NCBI GenBank assembly: GCA_964030475.1
Contig: CAXIPT010000003.1
Span: forward strand, 8,872,168 to 8,936,167
Direction: 5' to 3'
Source of the DNA: Tethya wilhelma
Lineage: Eukaryota; Porifera; Demospongiae; Tethyida; Tethyidae
DNA length: 64,000 nt
The notes under the pieces: generated by a model
What the model saw: only the letters and a program-made list of their open reading frames with translations
What the model was told of the DNA's origin: nothing
Database searches by the model: none
Translations under genes and position numbers: made by a program
In this document: in pieces, positions 44,911 through 64,000 of the stretch
Numbering within the stretch: position 1 is the stretch's first letter
Layout: the number at the start of each line of letters is the position of its first letter

Positions 44911-45180
44911 ACAAGTAAAAAAAAACATTGAAAATGTAATGAGACACAGGAATGGCTAAATCGTCAAAAGAACGCAAACAAGATGGAATGGCTGTTTAAG
45001 AGTGTGTGCAGAATTCTTCCTGTATGGGTTGCACTAAACAATCTCCTTATTGAGTCTCTCAATTTGCCCACAGAATACCTTACACACTATAACAGCCATT
45101 CCATCTTGTTTGCGTTCTTTTTACGATTTAGCCATTCCTGTCTCATTACATTTCCAATGTTGTTTTTTTTACTTGTTTGT
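44911..45180. mobile_element. palindromic MITE, family A
   Basis: Arms ACAAGTAAAAAAAAACATTG and the mirrored TTTTTTTTACTTGT, inner motif GGAATGGCTGTTTAAGAGTG. Followed at once by family B. Confidence 0.75.
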
Positions 45181-45184
45181 TGGC

Positions 45185-45591
45185 CATATGTAGGAGGCAC
45201 TTTTCGCCTTGTATCTAGCTACTCAATGAGAGGCACTAAAAGCCAATGGCAAAAGCGACTGTCCCAGAAGAAACCAAGTTCGTTCGTTCAAGAATCAACT
45301 TCTGAAAGTGAATAGTCTCTGAGAAAAGTTGAGCCAAGATAGAAGAAGAATAAGAAGATGGAGAAAATTAGAGGTTTGGCATGTTTATGTTTGTTACTTT
45401 AAGCGATGGTTTTAGGCCATGTTTTTGGGCTAATTAGAAAGAGAAAGAACTAAATAGTAGCTTATCATATGAAGCCTTTTAGTGCTAAGCGCTCAGTTTT
45501 TGCAGAGTTATTCACATTATATTTGTATTGCGCTATTGGGCCATCCGTGCCATTCTTGTGTACTCAGTACTACCGTACTGGGAATAGATTC
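45185..45591 (+). repeat. family B repeat with terminal hairpin
   Basis: Begins at GGAGGCACTTTTCGCC, includes GGAGGTTTGGCATG, and ends at CTCAGTACTACCGTACTGGG and GAATA. The putative gypsy LTR abuts this end. Confidence 0.7.
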
Positions 45592-45730
45592 AACACAACT
45601 TCTCTTCCAATTTCAACACGCACAATTTATTGCACAGACTACAAAACTGAACAGTATTGCACAACTTCCGGTCTATACAATAATTTACGCATACTACCAC
45701 AAAAAATCAAAAATTACAGTCATTATAATA
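45592..45730 (-). repeat. candidate gypsy 3' LTR
   Basis: It lies between the polypurine tract (CTAAGAGAGGGGG on the minus strand, 45,731-45,743) and the end of the family B repeat. It lacks clear TG...CA ends and no 5' LTR is in the window, so the call is tentative. Confidence 0.3.
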
Positions 45731-45779
45731 CCCCCTCTCTTAGTGGTTCACGCCCTCGTGAACATTACTTCACTCGGGG

Positions 45780-47650
45780 TCAGAGGGAGTACTTCACAGG
45801 ATTCTGAGTCTCATCAAAGTCACGTGGGGCTTTGTTCTTCTTGCCACGCCTTCTCTTCTTCCGAGGCCCAAGCCATGAGACATCTGGTAGCTCCTTCGGA
45901 CACCACACCACTCTGTCCATGCTGACCAGGATAGGGGTAGCATCAGGAACGTCCACTGGTCTCACCAAAATACAGCTAGATCTCACTTCCATAATCCTGC
46001 AAGGGCCATGGTATGGCAACACCAGCTTACGATTCTTCCCTTGGTTCTCCTGAGGCACATACACCATCACACATCCACCAGCAACATAGGGTCTCGAATC
46101 TGTCTTCTTATCATAGTAGACCTTCTACTTGTTTTGGGCCTTCTTGATAGACGATCTTGCATTCTGCCACGCACCAGAGTCCTCACGCCAACTCCTGCCC
46201 GTAAGACTCAACATCCACCAGATTGGGATTTGGTAAAGTGTCTAACACCGTCTCCGTAGGTAACCTCGCATCTCGACCGTACAACAAGAAGAACGGCGAC
46301 TCTCCCATTGACGAATGGGGTCGGCTCCTATAGGCAAACAAAAGCTGCGGCAGCTGCTGATCCCAATTGCTTCCAAACATCTTACAATGCTTTGCCAACA
46401 TTGCCCTCAATGTCTTGTTGAAGTTCTCCACCAAACGGTCAGTCTGAGGATGAGCAGCAGTAGCGTTTAGTTTCTTCATACCCACACCTCCATCATCAAC
46501 TCAGACAACAAATTTGCACCACGATCCGACAGCAACTGCTTGGGGACCCCATGTCGACACACTACATGATCAACAAGCAACCGTGCAATTGACTCACTAG
46601 TCTGGTCCGAAAGTGGAAATGCTTCAATCCACTTATAGTTAGATAATCAGCAAACACAACCACATACCTGTTTCCATTCTCGGTCAGCGGCATCTCCAAG
46701 ATATCAACACCAACTTTCTCAGGTCCTCCAACTTCGATCTGCATGAGCGGTGGTCTCAACCTTCGTCCTCCTAGCCAACTTCTCATAAAGACTCTTAGCA
46801 GCAAAATGACCACCATATGGTCCTGAATGAGCCTCATCAATGACTTTCTTCTGCAAAGACTTTGGCACAACCAAATGAGATCTGTTATCCTTAGCGGGAT
46901 CTACAAACCACAAACAGAGCATACCTCAATGACTCAGGCAGTCCATGCTCCAACTCTTCACCTCTCTGGACACGCTCCCTCAGCTCAACAATATTGGTAT
47001 CTTCTGCTTGCATCTCAGCGATCTCTGGCAGTCCATCGTCCACGGCAAGTTCTGCATCGTTGTCGCTCACAATAGGTCAGTGTATACAACACACTGATGC
47101 CCATACTGATAGGCACGAAAATGCTTGGCACCCCATACTACTCCAAGGGCCTCCAGGTCAGTGATACCATAGTTCCTCTCATGCTTGTTCAATGAATGAC
47201 TAGCATAGGCCACTGGATGTAGTCGTCTGCTCCTGCTCCAACACAGCACCAAGACCATCCTTGCTTGCATCGGTATGCATCACAAACGGCTTCTCAAAAT
47301 CCAGATACGTCAACACAGGTGTGTTCACCAGAGCATCCTTCAGGAGTTCTGACAAGCAAGTGACCAGAAAAAAGGAACATCCTGTCTCGTCAAGGCATGA
47401 AGTGGGGCAGCAATCTTGGCAAAACGAGGGTATGAAACGCCTATAATAACTTGCCATTCCCAGAAACTGTCTGACTCCTCTTTCACTGACGTAGGGGACA
47501 AGAAACTTCGACTTTCTCAGGATTGGGACCAATTTCTTCAGCGGAGATCACATGTCCCAAGTATAGACTGTATTCTTTTGGCAAACATTGAGCTTCATTT
47601 TTCTGGTTCCCTTGCTTCTTGTAGTAGCATTTCAGTTCCCTTGATCTATA
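45780..47650 (-). pseudogene. Ty3/gypsy pol: RT end, RNase H, integrase
   Basis: Minus-strand pieces in order: LYLGHVISAEEIGPNPEKV-type RT end; RQFLGMASYYRRFIPSF; ALVNTPVLTYLDFEKPFVMHTDAS (RNase H, catalytic Asp in TDAS); HPVAYASHSLNKHERNYGITDLEALGVVW; HLVVPKSLQKKVIDEAHSG, YGGHFAAKSLYEKL (HHCC-type linker); VGVDILEMPLTENGNRYVVVFADYLT (integrase core, first Asp); TAAHPQTDRLVENFNKTLRAML with FLLYGRDARLPTE; GPCRIMEV and a Lys/Arg-rich end. Several frameshifts break it. Gag, protease and the main RT core are missing above 47,650. Confidence 0.85.
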
Positions 47651-48296
47651 CATTGAATTTCTTTACAATAGAATATAAAGGATCTCCCCACAAACGGTAT
47701 GTGAAAAACAAGCTACTCTATTGTAGAGGACAAACAGCATTTTGTTTATCCTCACAGTGAAGAGAATCTGACTGATTTTCAGCGGTCAATTGTTCAGCCT
47801 TGAATGCATCCTCTTCAGCTATCATGTTATTGTGATTATCTATGAAAATGATGGAGACTTTATCTAGACCAAAAACCCACTCTACCATCACAGACCTTAT
47901 GAATGTTTAATGCTGTGTGTGGTGTTGATAACCGCTCAAGTAGTTGTGTACATGTGTCGTCTATGATCTTTCCTTGAACTATCACCATACAATGCAAAAA
48001 GGGGGTTATACATTGTCATGACTGCCCATCTCTTTTAGTACTTTGGATATAAACAGACATGCAGTGTTGCCTTTAGTATCCTCTCTATTTCCTGGCCCAA
48101 TAGAATTCTTCCGTGAATTAGTTATATTGAATCCATTGTTGGAACAAGTACTGAATTACACGTTCTCAAATATATGTCGGTGGTAACATTAGAACAGCCC
48201 ACAAACACAGCTAGTTTCTTTGTTATTAGTTTGTACTTAGGGTCTTGATTTGAGTATACTGTACACTTGAAGTTGGATATGAATATCTTACATGGT
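47651..48296. other. no gene seen
   Basis: Unassigned sequence. Confidence 0.4.
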
Positions 48297-49420
48297 AGGT
48301 AGGTAGGTAGGTAATATTTTATTTTTCAACAGGAAATGCTGTATCTGCTTCACTGCAGGTTTTCATACAGGTCCTGATTTAGATTATACTTATGCTAGCA
48401 CACAAAATGATAGAAAGAATAGTTACCGAAGAGGGAAAAAGAAGTATTTAGTACCGTCTGTTTGCTGATAGCTCATTGTACAACTTTGCACCCATGCATT
48501 CAAATGATCTCTTGTAGAATACTGTTTTTTGTGAAGCCTTGCTAGAAGAGGTGGAGTCATTAGAGTTAATTGATATTAGGAGCAAATTTAGACTTATCTG
48601 AGATGCTGATATAGTAGCTTCAGGCTGGACTTCAAGACTAGAATACATACATGTGTAACATTTAAAGTACTAGATAGCTAAAGAATTCTCAAGAAAAGTA
48701 TAATTTTTGAAACTTTCCTAGCAGAGTTAGGTGTATCACTCTTTCAGGGTTGTTAGGATTGGGTGGGTACAGTAACTAGCTGAATTTTCACAAAAGCTGA
48801 GACGTAAAAGGGAGGACCAATCAACATCAGAAAGGTTAAAATCTAGAAGAATCAGATCGTGGTTTAGTGGTAGAATTTGCAAGAAGACTATTAAGGTAGT
48901 CATCAGGAGGATTGGGTGGAACATGCACACATTACAAATGGTCAATATATGATTCATTAAACCACACCCATATTCAATGATATCAGTAATCGACAAGCTG
49001 GTTATCAACAAGTAGTACACCACCTCCATGGATGAGTGTCTCTATCACACCAAAAAATTGTATAGTTAGAAGAAGAATGAAGCCATTAGGAATTGAATTA
49101 CTGAGCCGAGATTTGGTGATGCAGATGACACTAAGAGATTTAGCATAGACCACTCATTGAAAATTATTGAGGCTAGTCTAAATGCATTCCATAGTCATGA
49201 GATAACAGTATTGAGGGAAGAAGACATAGATTGAGGCAGGCCTTGCATTTGTGGTAAATTAATGGGGAGGTGGATAGATTAGCTTCTTGAATTAAAGGGC
49301 TGCTAGGTGGAGAATTATCTGAATTTTGATCATCACAGAAAAGGAACTCTGAGTTGACGACTGTACCAAGTTTGATTCCATCATTACGTAAGTGAATAGA
49401 TTTTCTGTCAACACCTGAGT
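48297..49420 (-). pseudogene. non-LTR retrotransposon with RT deleted
   Basis: The minus strand begins with endonuclease-like blocks: TRLSNSIPNGF, HGGGVLLVDNQL, VHVPPNPPDDYLNSLLANSTTK, and HDLILLDFNLSDVDWSS (the GDFN-x-DIDW motif with Gly replaced). A short C-terminal RT tail follows (TVFYKRSFECMGAKLYNELSANR, compare kkSF..RGAklWN.LP). The 3' end is an ACCT tetranucleotide run at 48,297-48,312, typical of CR1/L2-type 3' ends. The RT core between 48,730 and 48,650 is missing, so this is an internal deletion. Confidence 0.7.
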
Positions 49421-49984
49421 CAATTGGTTAACGCCTTTTCTTGAGGAGAATAGATTCCATTTTTCATTCACTCTGACATTACGGGCTAACAGATTTGGTG
49501 CCAGCAAGCTCAGTGCAGAACCGTGAACACATTATACAGTCCATGAGAAGGGTCTAGTTAGGAGTGAAAGCTATTATTTAAATTCCTAAGTGGATGACAG
49601 TCACTCAGTGAGTGCTCAGTCAAGTTAGAATGTATAGCCTTAGATGTTTTGAAGACTGACTTCTATCATTGTTCAATTGCTCATGCATTCTAGAGCCTTT
49701 CTGATTTTCATTTTTGCCATAGAACACATGTATTTTCTATCGACTGAACGTAGTGAATTAGATGGAAAAATAACTCTCATTGTTAGCTAGAGTGCACATG
49801 TGTGCTGGGTGCATGGTGGGACCTAATTGGGTTACTGCAATGCCAGCATGGGTGTTTAAGGGGGGTAAGCTGCACTTCGTGTCAGTACTCTCGGCAACTG
49901 CGGTGACGGGCAGTGCTGACTGGTAATTTACATTCCTTGTCTGTTTTTCTTTCCTAGAGTCTCCTAGTGACAGTATGACTTCCC
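49421..49984. other. no gene seen
   Basis: Short ORFs only. Confidence 0.35.
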
Positions 49985-50330
49985 AACTAGAAGGTGGAGC
50001 TGGTGGTTTGTCTAACAAGCAGCTGCCCACTGGTCATGGTCTCAATGAAGGAGGCAATGAAGGATCTGAAATGGGAGCTTGTTTCAGAACGCGAGGCCTC
50101 AGATGGAAGCTTTGTTTGGAGTAGCAGCCATCCTTTCACAAGAAGGGAACTGAAAAGCAATTCCAGTTCAACCTTCAGGTAAAGGACAAGATTAGGGGGT
50201 TGCCGTGAGTGTTCCAAAGATTCTGGTCAGCACGTTGAAGACAGCAGCAGTCAAGGCTTTTTGAGGAAGTTATGAAACTGGTTAGAGAGAAGCATGTGGA
50301 CAGGTTGGGCATGGGTGGGTGGTGGTTGAT
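49985..50330 (+). pseudogene. gag-like/TE ORF fragment
   Basis: Broken frames read GGAGGLSNKQLPTG, then KEAMKDLKWELVSEREASD, then SFHKKGTEKQFQFNLQVKDKI and FEEVMKLVREKHVDRLGMG. The EREASD...F.KKG.EKQ..FN..V.DK series is familiar from multi-copy TE-associated ORFs of basal animals (recalled, unverified). At least two frameshifts and stops. Confidence 0.35.
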
Positions 50331-51897
50331 TATGAACTGATGACGAGGATGATAAGAAGTGCATCTCCAAAGCAGTGTTCCAGTTTAAAAGAGACATAAG
50401 TGACTTTTTATTGTTGCATTTACTTGAAGTGTCTTTGTACCTGTGTGTGTGTGTACAAACTCTGCCTATACGAAAGCCGAGAACAGGTTGCTGGGCAGAG
50501 CAAATAGAAACAACAGTGTGTGATGTCTGCTTACATGACCTGAAAATAGGTTGCCAGTCAGTCAATAGAAACAATAAAGCTCTGCGTGTTGCCAGCCAGA
50601 GCAAAAAAACAAAAAAAACCCACAACAAATTGTGTGTGTGACCAGAAACAGGTCACCAGTCAGTTTTAAACACAAATTATAGCTGCTATACCTAATTTTT
50701 AGTACATAAGGCATTGAGACATAAAAATAATTGTATACTACACTTTCTAACTAGCTTGTCCCTGGAGCTGAATACTATGATGTAACAAGATTAACATAAG
50801 AGCCACGAGTTCCATACTTGCACTTCAGTCTCTTCCCCCACCCCTAAACCTCTCTTAATTGGCTTATATGCTGCCAGGTTGATTTTTCTCAACTATGGGT
50901 CCCCCACCTATAAGGCAGTGGCTTGTAGTGTGATCAGTGTGGTAGTGACATGGCTAGGGTTATATTTAGGGGTAAGTTATCGAAGTTACTTGAACTGTAT
51001 GGCTTCATAGGATATGAGGTAACCCTGGCAACCCAGAAGGCTGGAAAGGCATGTCTCCCTCCACATGCACTATCCTGGCATCCCCTCTTGTCCCATTGGT
51101 GTGTGGTTCGAGTGTTGATGAGATGAGTAATAAATTATTGTTGCCTTTTGTTTGCATGATGACACCAAATAATGAATATTCATGCAAGTAACAAACTCTC
51201 ACTAATTTGGTAGCTTTACTAGGCTGGAATGGGAACCAACCTGAGAAACACAATCATGAACCTGATCTGATGGCAGTGAGCATTGGTTGTCTGGTTCATA
51301 AGAGGAGAGAATGGCCAGTGTGCAGAAACAGCTCGATATCTAGATCTTAGATGTATTGTTGGAACCCTTATTGAGATTAGTATTTGTTGACAATAAATTG
51401 TACCTAAAATGGTTACCATCATATTATAAGCAAAGTTTTGTGTGTCCGTCCGTGTGTCACGGGAGTTCACCGGAAGTGCTCCGACCTCGAGCTAAAACGC
51501 TACTTTTTCTCTAGACTGTGGAGAATGCAAGCTAAGAAAAGTATGCCTAGAGAGCTAGCTTAGATAGTGCTAGCCTAGGATAGAATCACAGGCGCTACAA
51601 GTATGGCTGACTGTTTTTGAGATCGCTGACAAGGCTTACCAGTGACATCCGTATCTGACAAAGAAGCGTGGTAGAGCAGCCAATTTTTTACAAAAGAAGA
51701 GTAGCAAGGGAAGAGTTTTCGCTTCTAGGAGTCTGCTTCTCTGTCACTGTACACGAAGCACAGCTAGCCAGATAACGAGTTTCTTTGCCAGCTGATTACA
51801 AAAATGGCGGAAGTCGGAAAAGGGTCGTCTGTGACGTCACGTAGCCAGGTAAAATTAAAATGCTGAGCTGGCCAAATTGCAATGAGGAGCAATGCAT
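50331..51897. other. no gene supported
   Basis: A short (TG)n run lies near 50,440. ORFs lack recognisable domains. 51,780-51,850 contains a ATGGCGGAAG and TGACGTCACG stretch that may be part of a MITE. Confidence 0.35.
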
Positions 51898-52298
51898 GCA
51901 GAGGAGGTAGGACACGCTTGACCTTTGTCTAATGAGGTCACTGATTAGTTTACTTATATCTCCAGAAGCGAGGGTTTTTGTAGTATTCTAAGGCCTTTTC
52001 TGAACTAAGCACTATCAATTTAGGGGGGCACCTCTCTTCTTTTCAGCTGCAGAGCCTTTGTTTTCCCGTTACTGGACTGTGGAATGTTGAAAGGAATGTT
52101 AATTATTTTTTTGCATGCTTGCATTATCTCTTACTAAGAGCCAGAATGGCAAAAAATAGAGTGGTCTCTTACTAAAACAAGGGTGCTGAGTTTGAATATT
52201 GTGCTTTTAAACTTCAAAAATCTTCCTGTACGCGAGTCTGCAATTTCTAATTAGTGACCTCATTACCTAAAGTTCAAGTGTGTCCTACCTCCTCTGCA
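51898..52298. mobile_element. 401-bp MITE with about 55-bp TIRs
   Basis: TGCAGAGGAGGTAGGACAC at 51,898 is mirrored by GTGTCCTACCTCCTCTGCA ending at 52,298. The similarity continues through CTTGA, CTTT and TAATGAGGTCACT. ATGCA on both sides may be a 5-bp target duplication. No ORF. Confidence 0.8.
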
Positions 52299-52393
52299 AT
52301 GCATGTGCATATAATGCAGCATGGTTACCTTTTATGTAGATGCCTATGCTTGCATGCATCTACCAGTAAACATTAGTATATTTTATACACATG

Positions 52394-52430
52394 CAAGGAG
52401 CGTGGCGAGCGAAGCGAGCCACACTCCTTG
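52394..52430. repeat. short GC-rich hairpin
   Basis: CAAGGAG...CTCCTTG encloses TGGCGAGCGAAGCGAGCCA, which is itself palindromic: two nested stems in 37 bp. It stands out from the AT-rich surroundings. Confidence 0.75.
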
Positions 52431-52985
52431 TAGCAAAATAGAAAATTTCTACCTAATTAATCATATTTTGCTGATTCAGCAAATACAGTGTGCCTATTAC
52501 ATAGAACAAGAAATCTTCCACAAACTAGTGTCTCCAGCAACTGTGGATACCATGGTTGAGCTGTATGGCCACACAGAGATGCTTTTATTGGCCTTTCTCT
52601 CTCTCTCTGAAGTTACTTGGCCAAGAGAACAGAAATACTGGGATTTTGAGTCAAGCTTCATTCCTTAACATGGCAGGACGGAGTTAGTACTAAAATAGCA
52701 CAAATTTGGCTGGTGTTCTGTTTCATGTGAAGTGAGTTGAGTCATTAATTCTTTTGGTAGAGCTCTTCAAATATGGTCTCTAACAACAATAATTGACAGA
52801 TTATAGAATATTTAAACGAAGATACTTATAGAACAAGGGTTAACAGGTAAGCTGCAATACCAAACATTTGTCGTATCAACTATAGTTAGAGCATGACGTC
52901 AATTAAATTCAACTTTACAGCAACATCTATTCACAAGGTGGTCTTGATTGATGTCTTGTTTAGCATACTAAACTTCATCTTGTGA
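52431..52985. other. no gene; downstream of NSUN5
   Basis: A plus ORF to 52,668 has no recognised domain. No clear AATAAA was identified for the NSUN5 transcript. Confidence 0.3.
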
Positions 52986-63038
<10,053 letters not shown>

Positions 63039-63086
63039 ACCTCCCGCCTGTTCTATCGCCTCAGGCGAATTCTGGATTCGGGTCAT

Positions 63087-63552
63087 TCTAAATAATGCAC
63101 ACTAGGCTAACATGGCATTGACATTGTAAATGCACCATAAATAAAATAGAGTATAAGCTATTAGTGCAGCCACTCAGTCAACCAGTGTACAGTAGTGCTG
63201 TAGTGTAGGATTTGGGTGGCATGCCAGACCTTCACTTTGCTAAGCTAGCAAAGGGTCTTGCATGCCAGACTATGGGTAGTCTTGGAGGCAAGATCACAAT
63301 TAATTCCAATGCTATATTGGTCTCAAGTCTAGAGCTAGGCAAACTGCCATGGTGATTAGTGTGCTGCATCTGTAGTCCATTCCCGACATAATTTCTTCAC
63401 CCACCTGTAATTACAGTTTTTCAGATAGACAATTAAATTTAGAAAATTAAGAGAACAGATGTCTTTCAAGTACATGTTTTAACTATTCTGCATAATGGAT
63501 CGGTACATGCACTACAAGTTTATATTGTAATTAACTTGTTCAATCAATGCAG
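63087..63552. other. intergenic stretch between lipase and NSUN5
   Basis: Only about 0.5 kb separates the lipase stop from the NSUN5 start. Near 63,086-63,104 it contains TTCTAAATAATGCACACT, the head of the family B repeat, right next to the upper alternative start codon. No promoter motif could be identified. Confidence 0.4.
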
Positions 63553-64000
63553 TCAAATGTGAGAAAGAATCCAGTCTTTTATTATTTCAATGGCTCTCTC
63601 TCGATCACGATCATTAAGGATTTCATGTCGACTGCCATCAAACGACTGGATAATTAAATTGTAATGTGGAAAATTACAGCAAATATTGCAAACAAATTCA
63701 CCAGAGCACGTAGCTACCAGGTGATGTTCACATTATGCTCTTATGTAAACTTTAAAAAATTGTGCAGTATCCTTTCACTCCAGAGTAAGTATTGGTATTT
63801 GCATACCCCATTCCTTGAAAGTACGTACGTAATAGTTTTACCCTTGAACATACCTCAAAGGTTTTGTCAGAACTGCTGGTGTTGTCATAGACAAACTGAG
63901 AAGCTGAAAATGGAACCAGTGTGTCACTAGTTCCATGAATAATAAGCAAGGGAAGATTCAGTTCTGCGACACGACTCCTAGCAAGACTAATAGCTTTAAC
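63553..64000 (-). CDS. MGLL: monoglyceride-lipase-like hydrolase, last two exons
   Basis: Exon 64,000-63,854 reads on from outside the window: ISLARSRVAELNLPLLIIHG, TSDTLVPFSASQFVYDN, SSDKTFE, ending in donor GTATGT. Exon 63,645-63,553 follows acceptor TTATCCAG in phase 0: SFDGSRHEILNDRDRERAIE, IIKDWILSHI and stop. The alpha/beta-hydrolase pattern matches monoglyceride lipases: the catalytic Asp in HG-T-S-D, a DKTFE strand, the catalytic His in RHEILN, and a final W-I-x-x-H helix. It would release free fatty acid and glycerol from monoacylglycerols. The nucleophile-serine exon is outside the window. The symbol is by similarity to vertebrate MGLL; bacterial-type monoacylglycerol lipases share the motifs. 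Confidence 0.85.

Overview
The window looks like an AT-rich, transposon-dense invertebrate chromosome. The mix of elements (BEL/Pao, Ty3/gypsy, Helitron, Merlin, P-like, Penelope-type GIY-YIG, palindromic MITEs), short introns, and the character of the two recognisable host genes suggest a demosponge such as Amphimedon; that identification is inference. Nothing bacterial is present.

Host genes occupy only the right end, both on the minus strand. An NSUN5-type rRNA cytosine-5 methyltransferase can be followed through ten exons (63,038 down to 52,986). All ten junctions keep phase, giving about 451 codons with both catalytic cysteine motifs. The last two coding exons of a monoglyceride-lipase-like hydrolase lie just upstream (64,000 to 63,553). 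NSUN5 intron 2 is about 6.7 kb and holds two P-element-like transposase relics in opposite orientation plus MITEs.

The left 52 kb is almost entirely mobile or duplicated DNA. 1-9 kb: a TE-type ORF end, a Merlin relic, nested MITEs (MULE-like with a 9-bp target duplication; piggyBac-like inside a hAT-like element) and copy 1 of a large segmental duplication. 9-14 kb: a BEL/Pao element with 5' LTR and primer site, joined at single N bases to its neighbours, then a decayed Helitron on the minus strand. 15-20 kb: P-like and non-LTR fragments and a weak candidate for a small mitochondrial-protein gene. 20-31 kb: a second segmental duplication carrying Penelope-type endonuclease relics, minisatellite DNA, and many copies of a composite palindromic repeat. 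31-40 kb: copy 2 of the first duplication, a gypsy RT fragment and a tRNA-derived SINE. 39.7-44 kb: a 2,190-bp tandem duplication with no difference seen between units. 44.9-50.3 kb: palindromic repeats, gypsy pol, a non-LTR element with a deleted RT, and a gag-like fragment.

The genes do not form a pathway. Apart from NSUN5 (ribosomal RNA methylation) and the lipase (monoacylglycerol hydrolysis), every coding trace is from a mobile element and nearly all are broken. The main interest is structural: nested insertions with empty-site evidence, an apparently inverted segment inside a transposase, an exact tandem duplication with an inverted filler, and probable contig-join artefacts.
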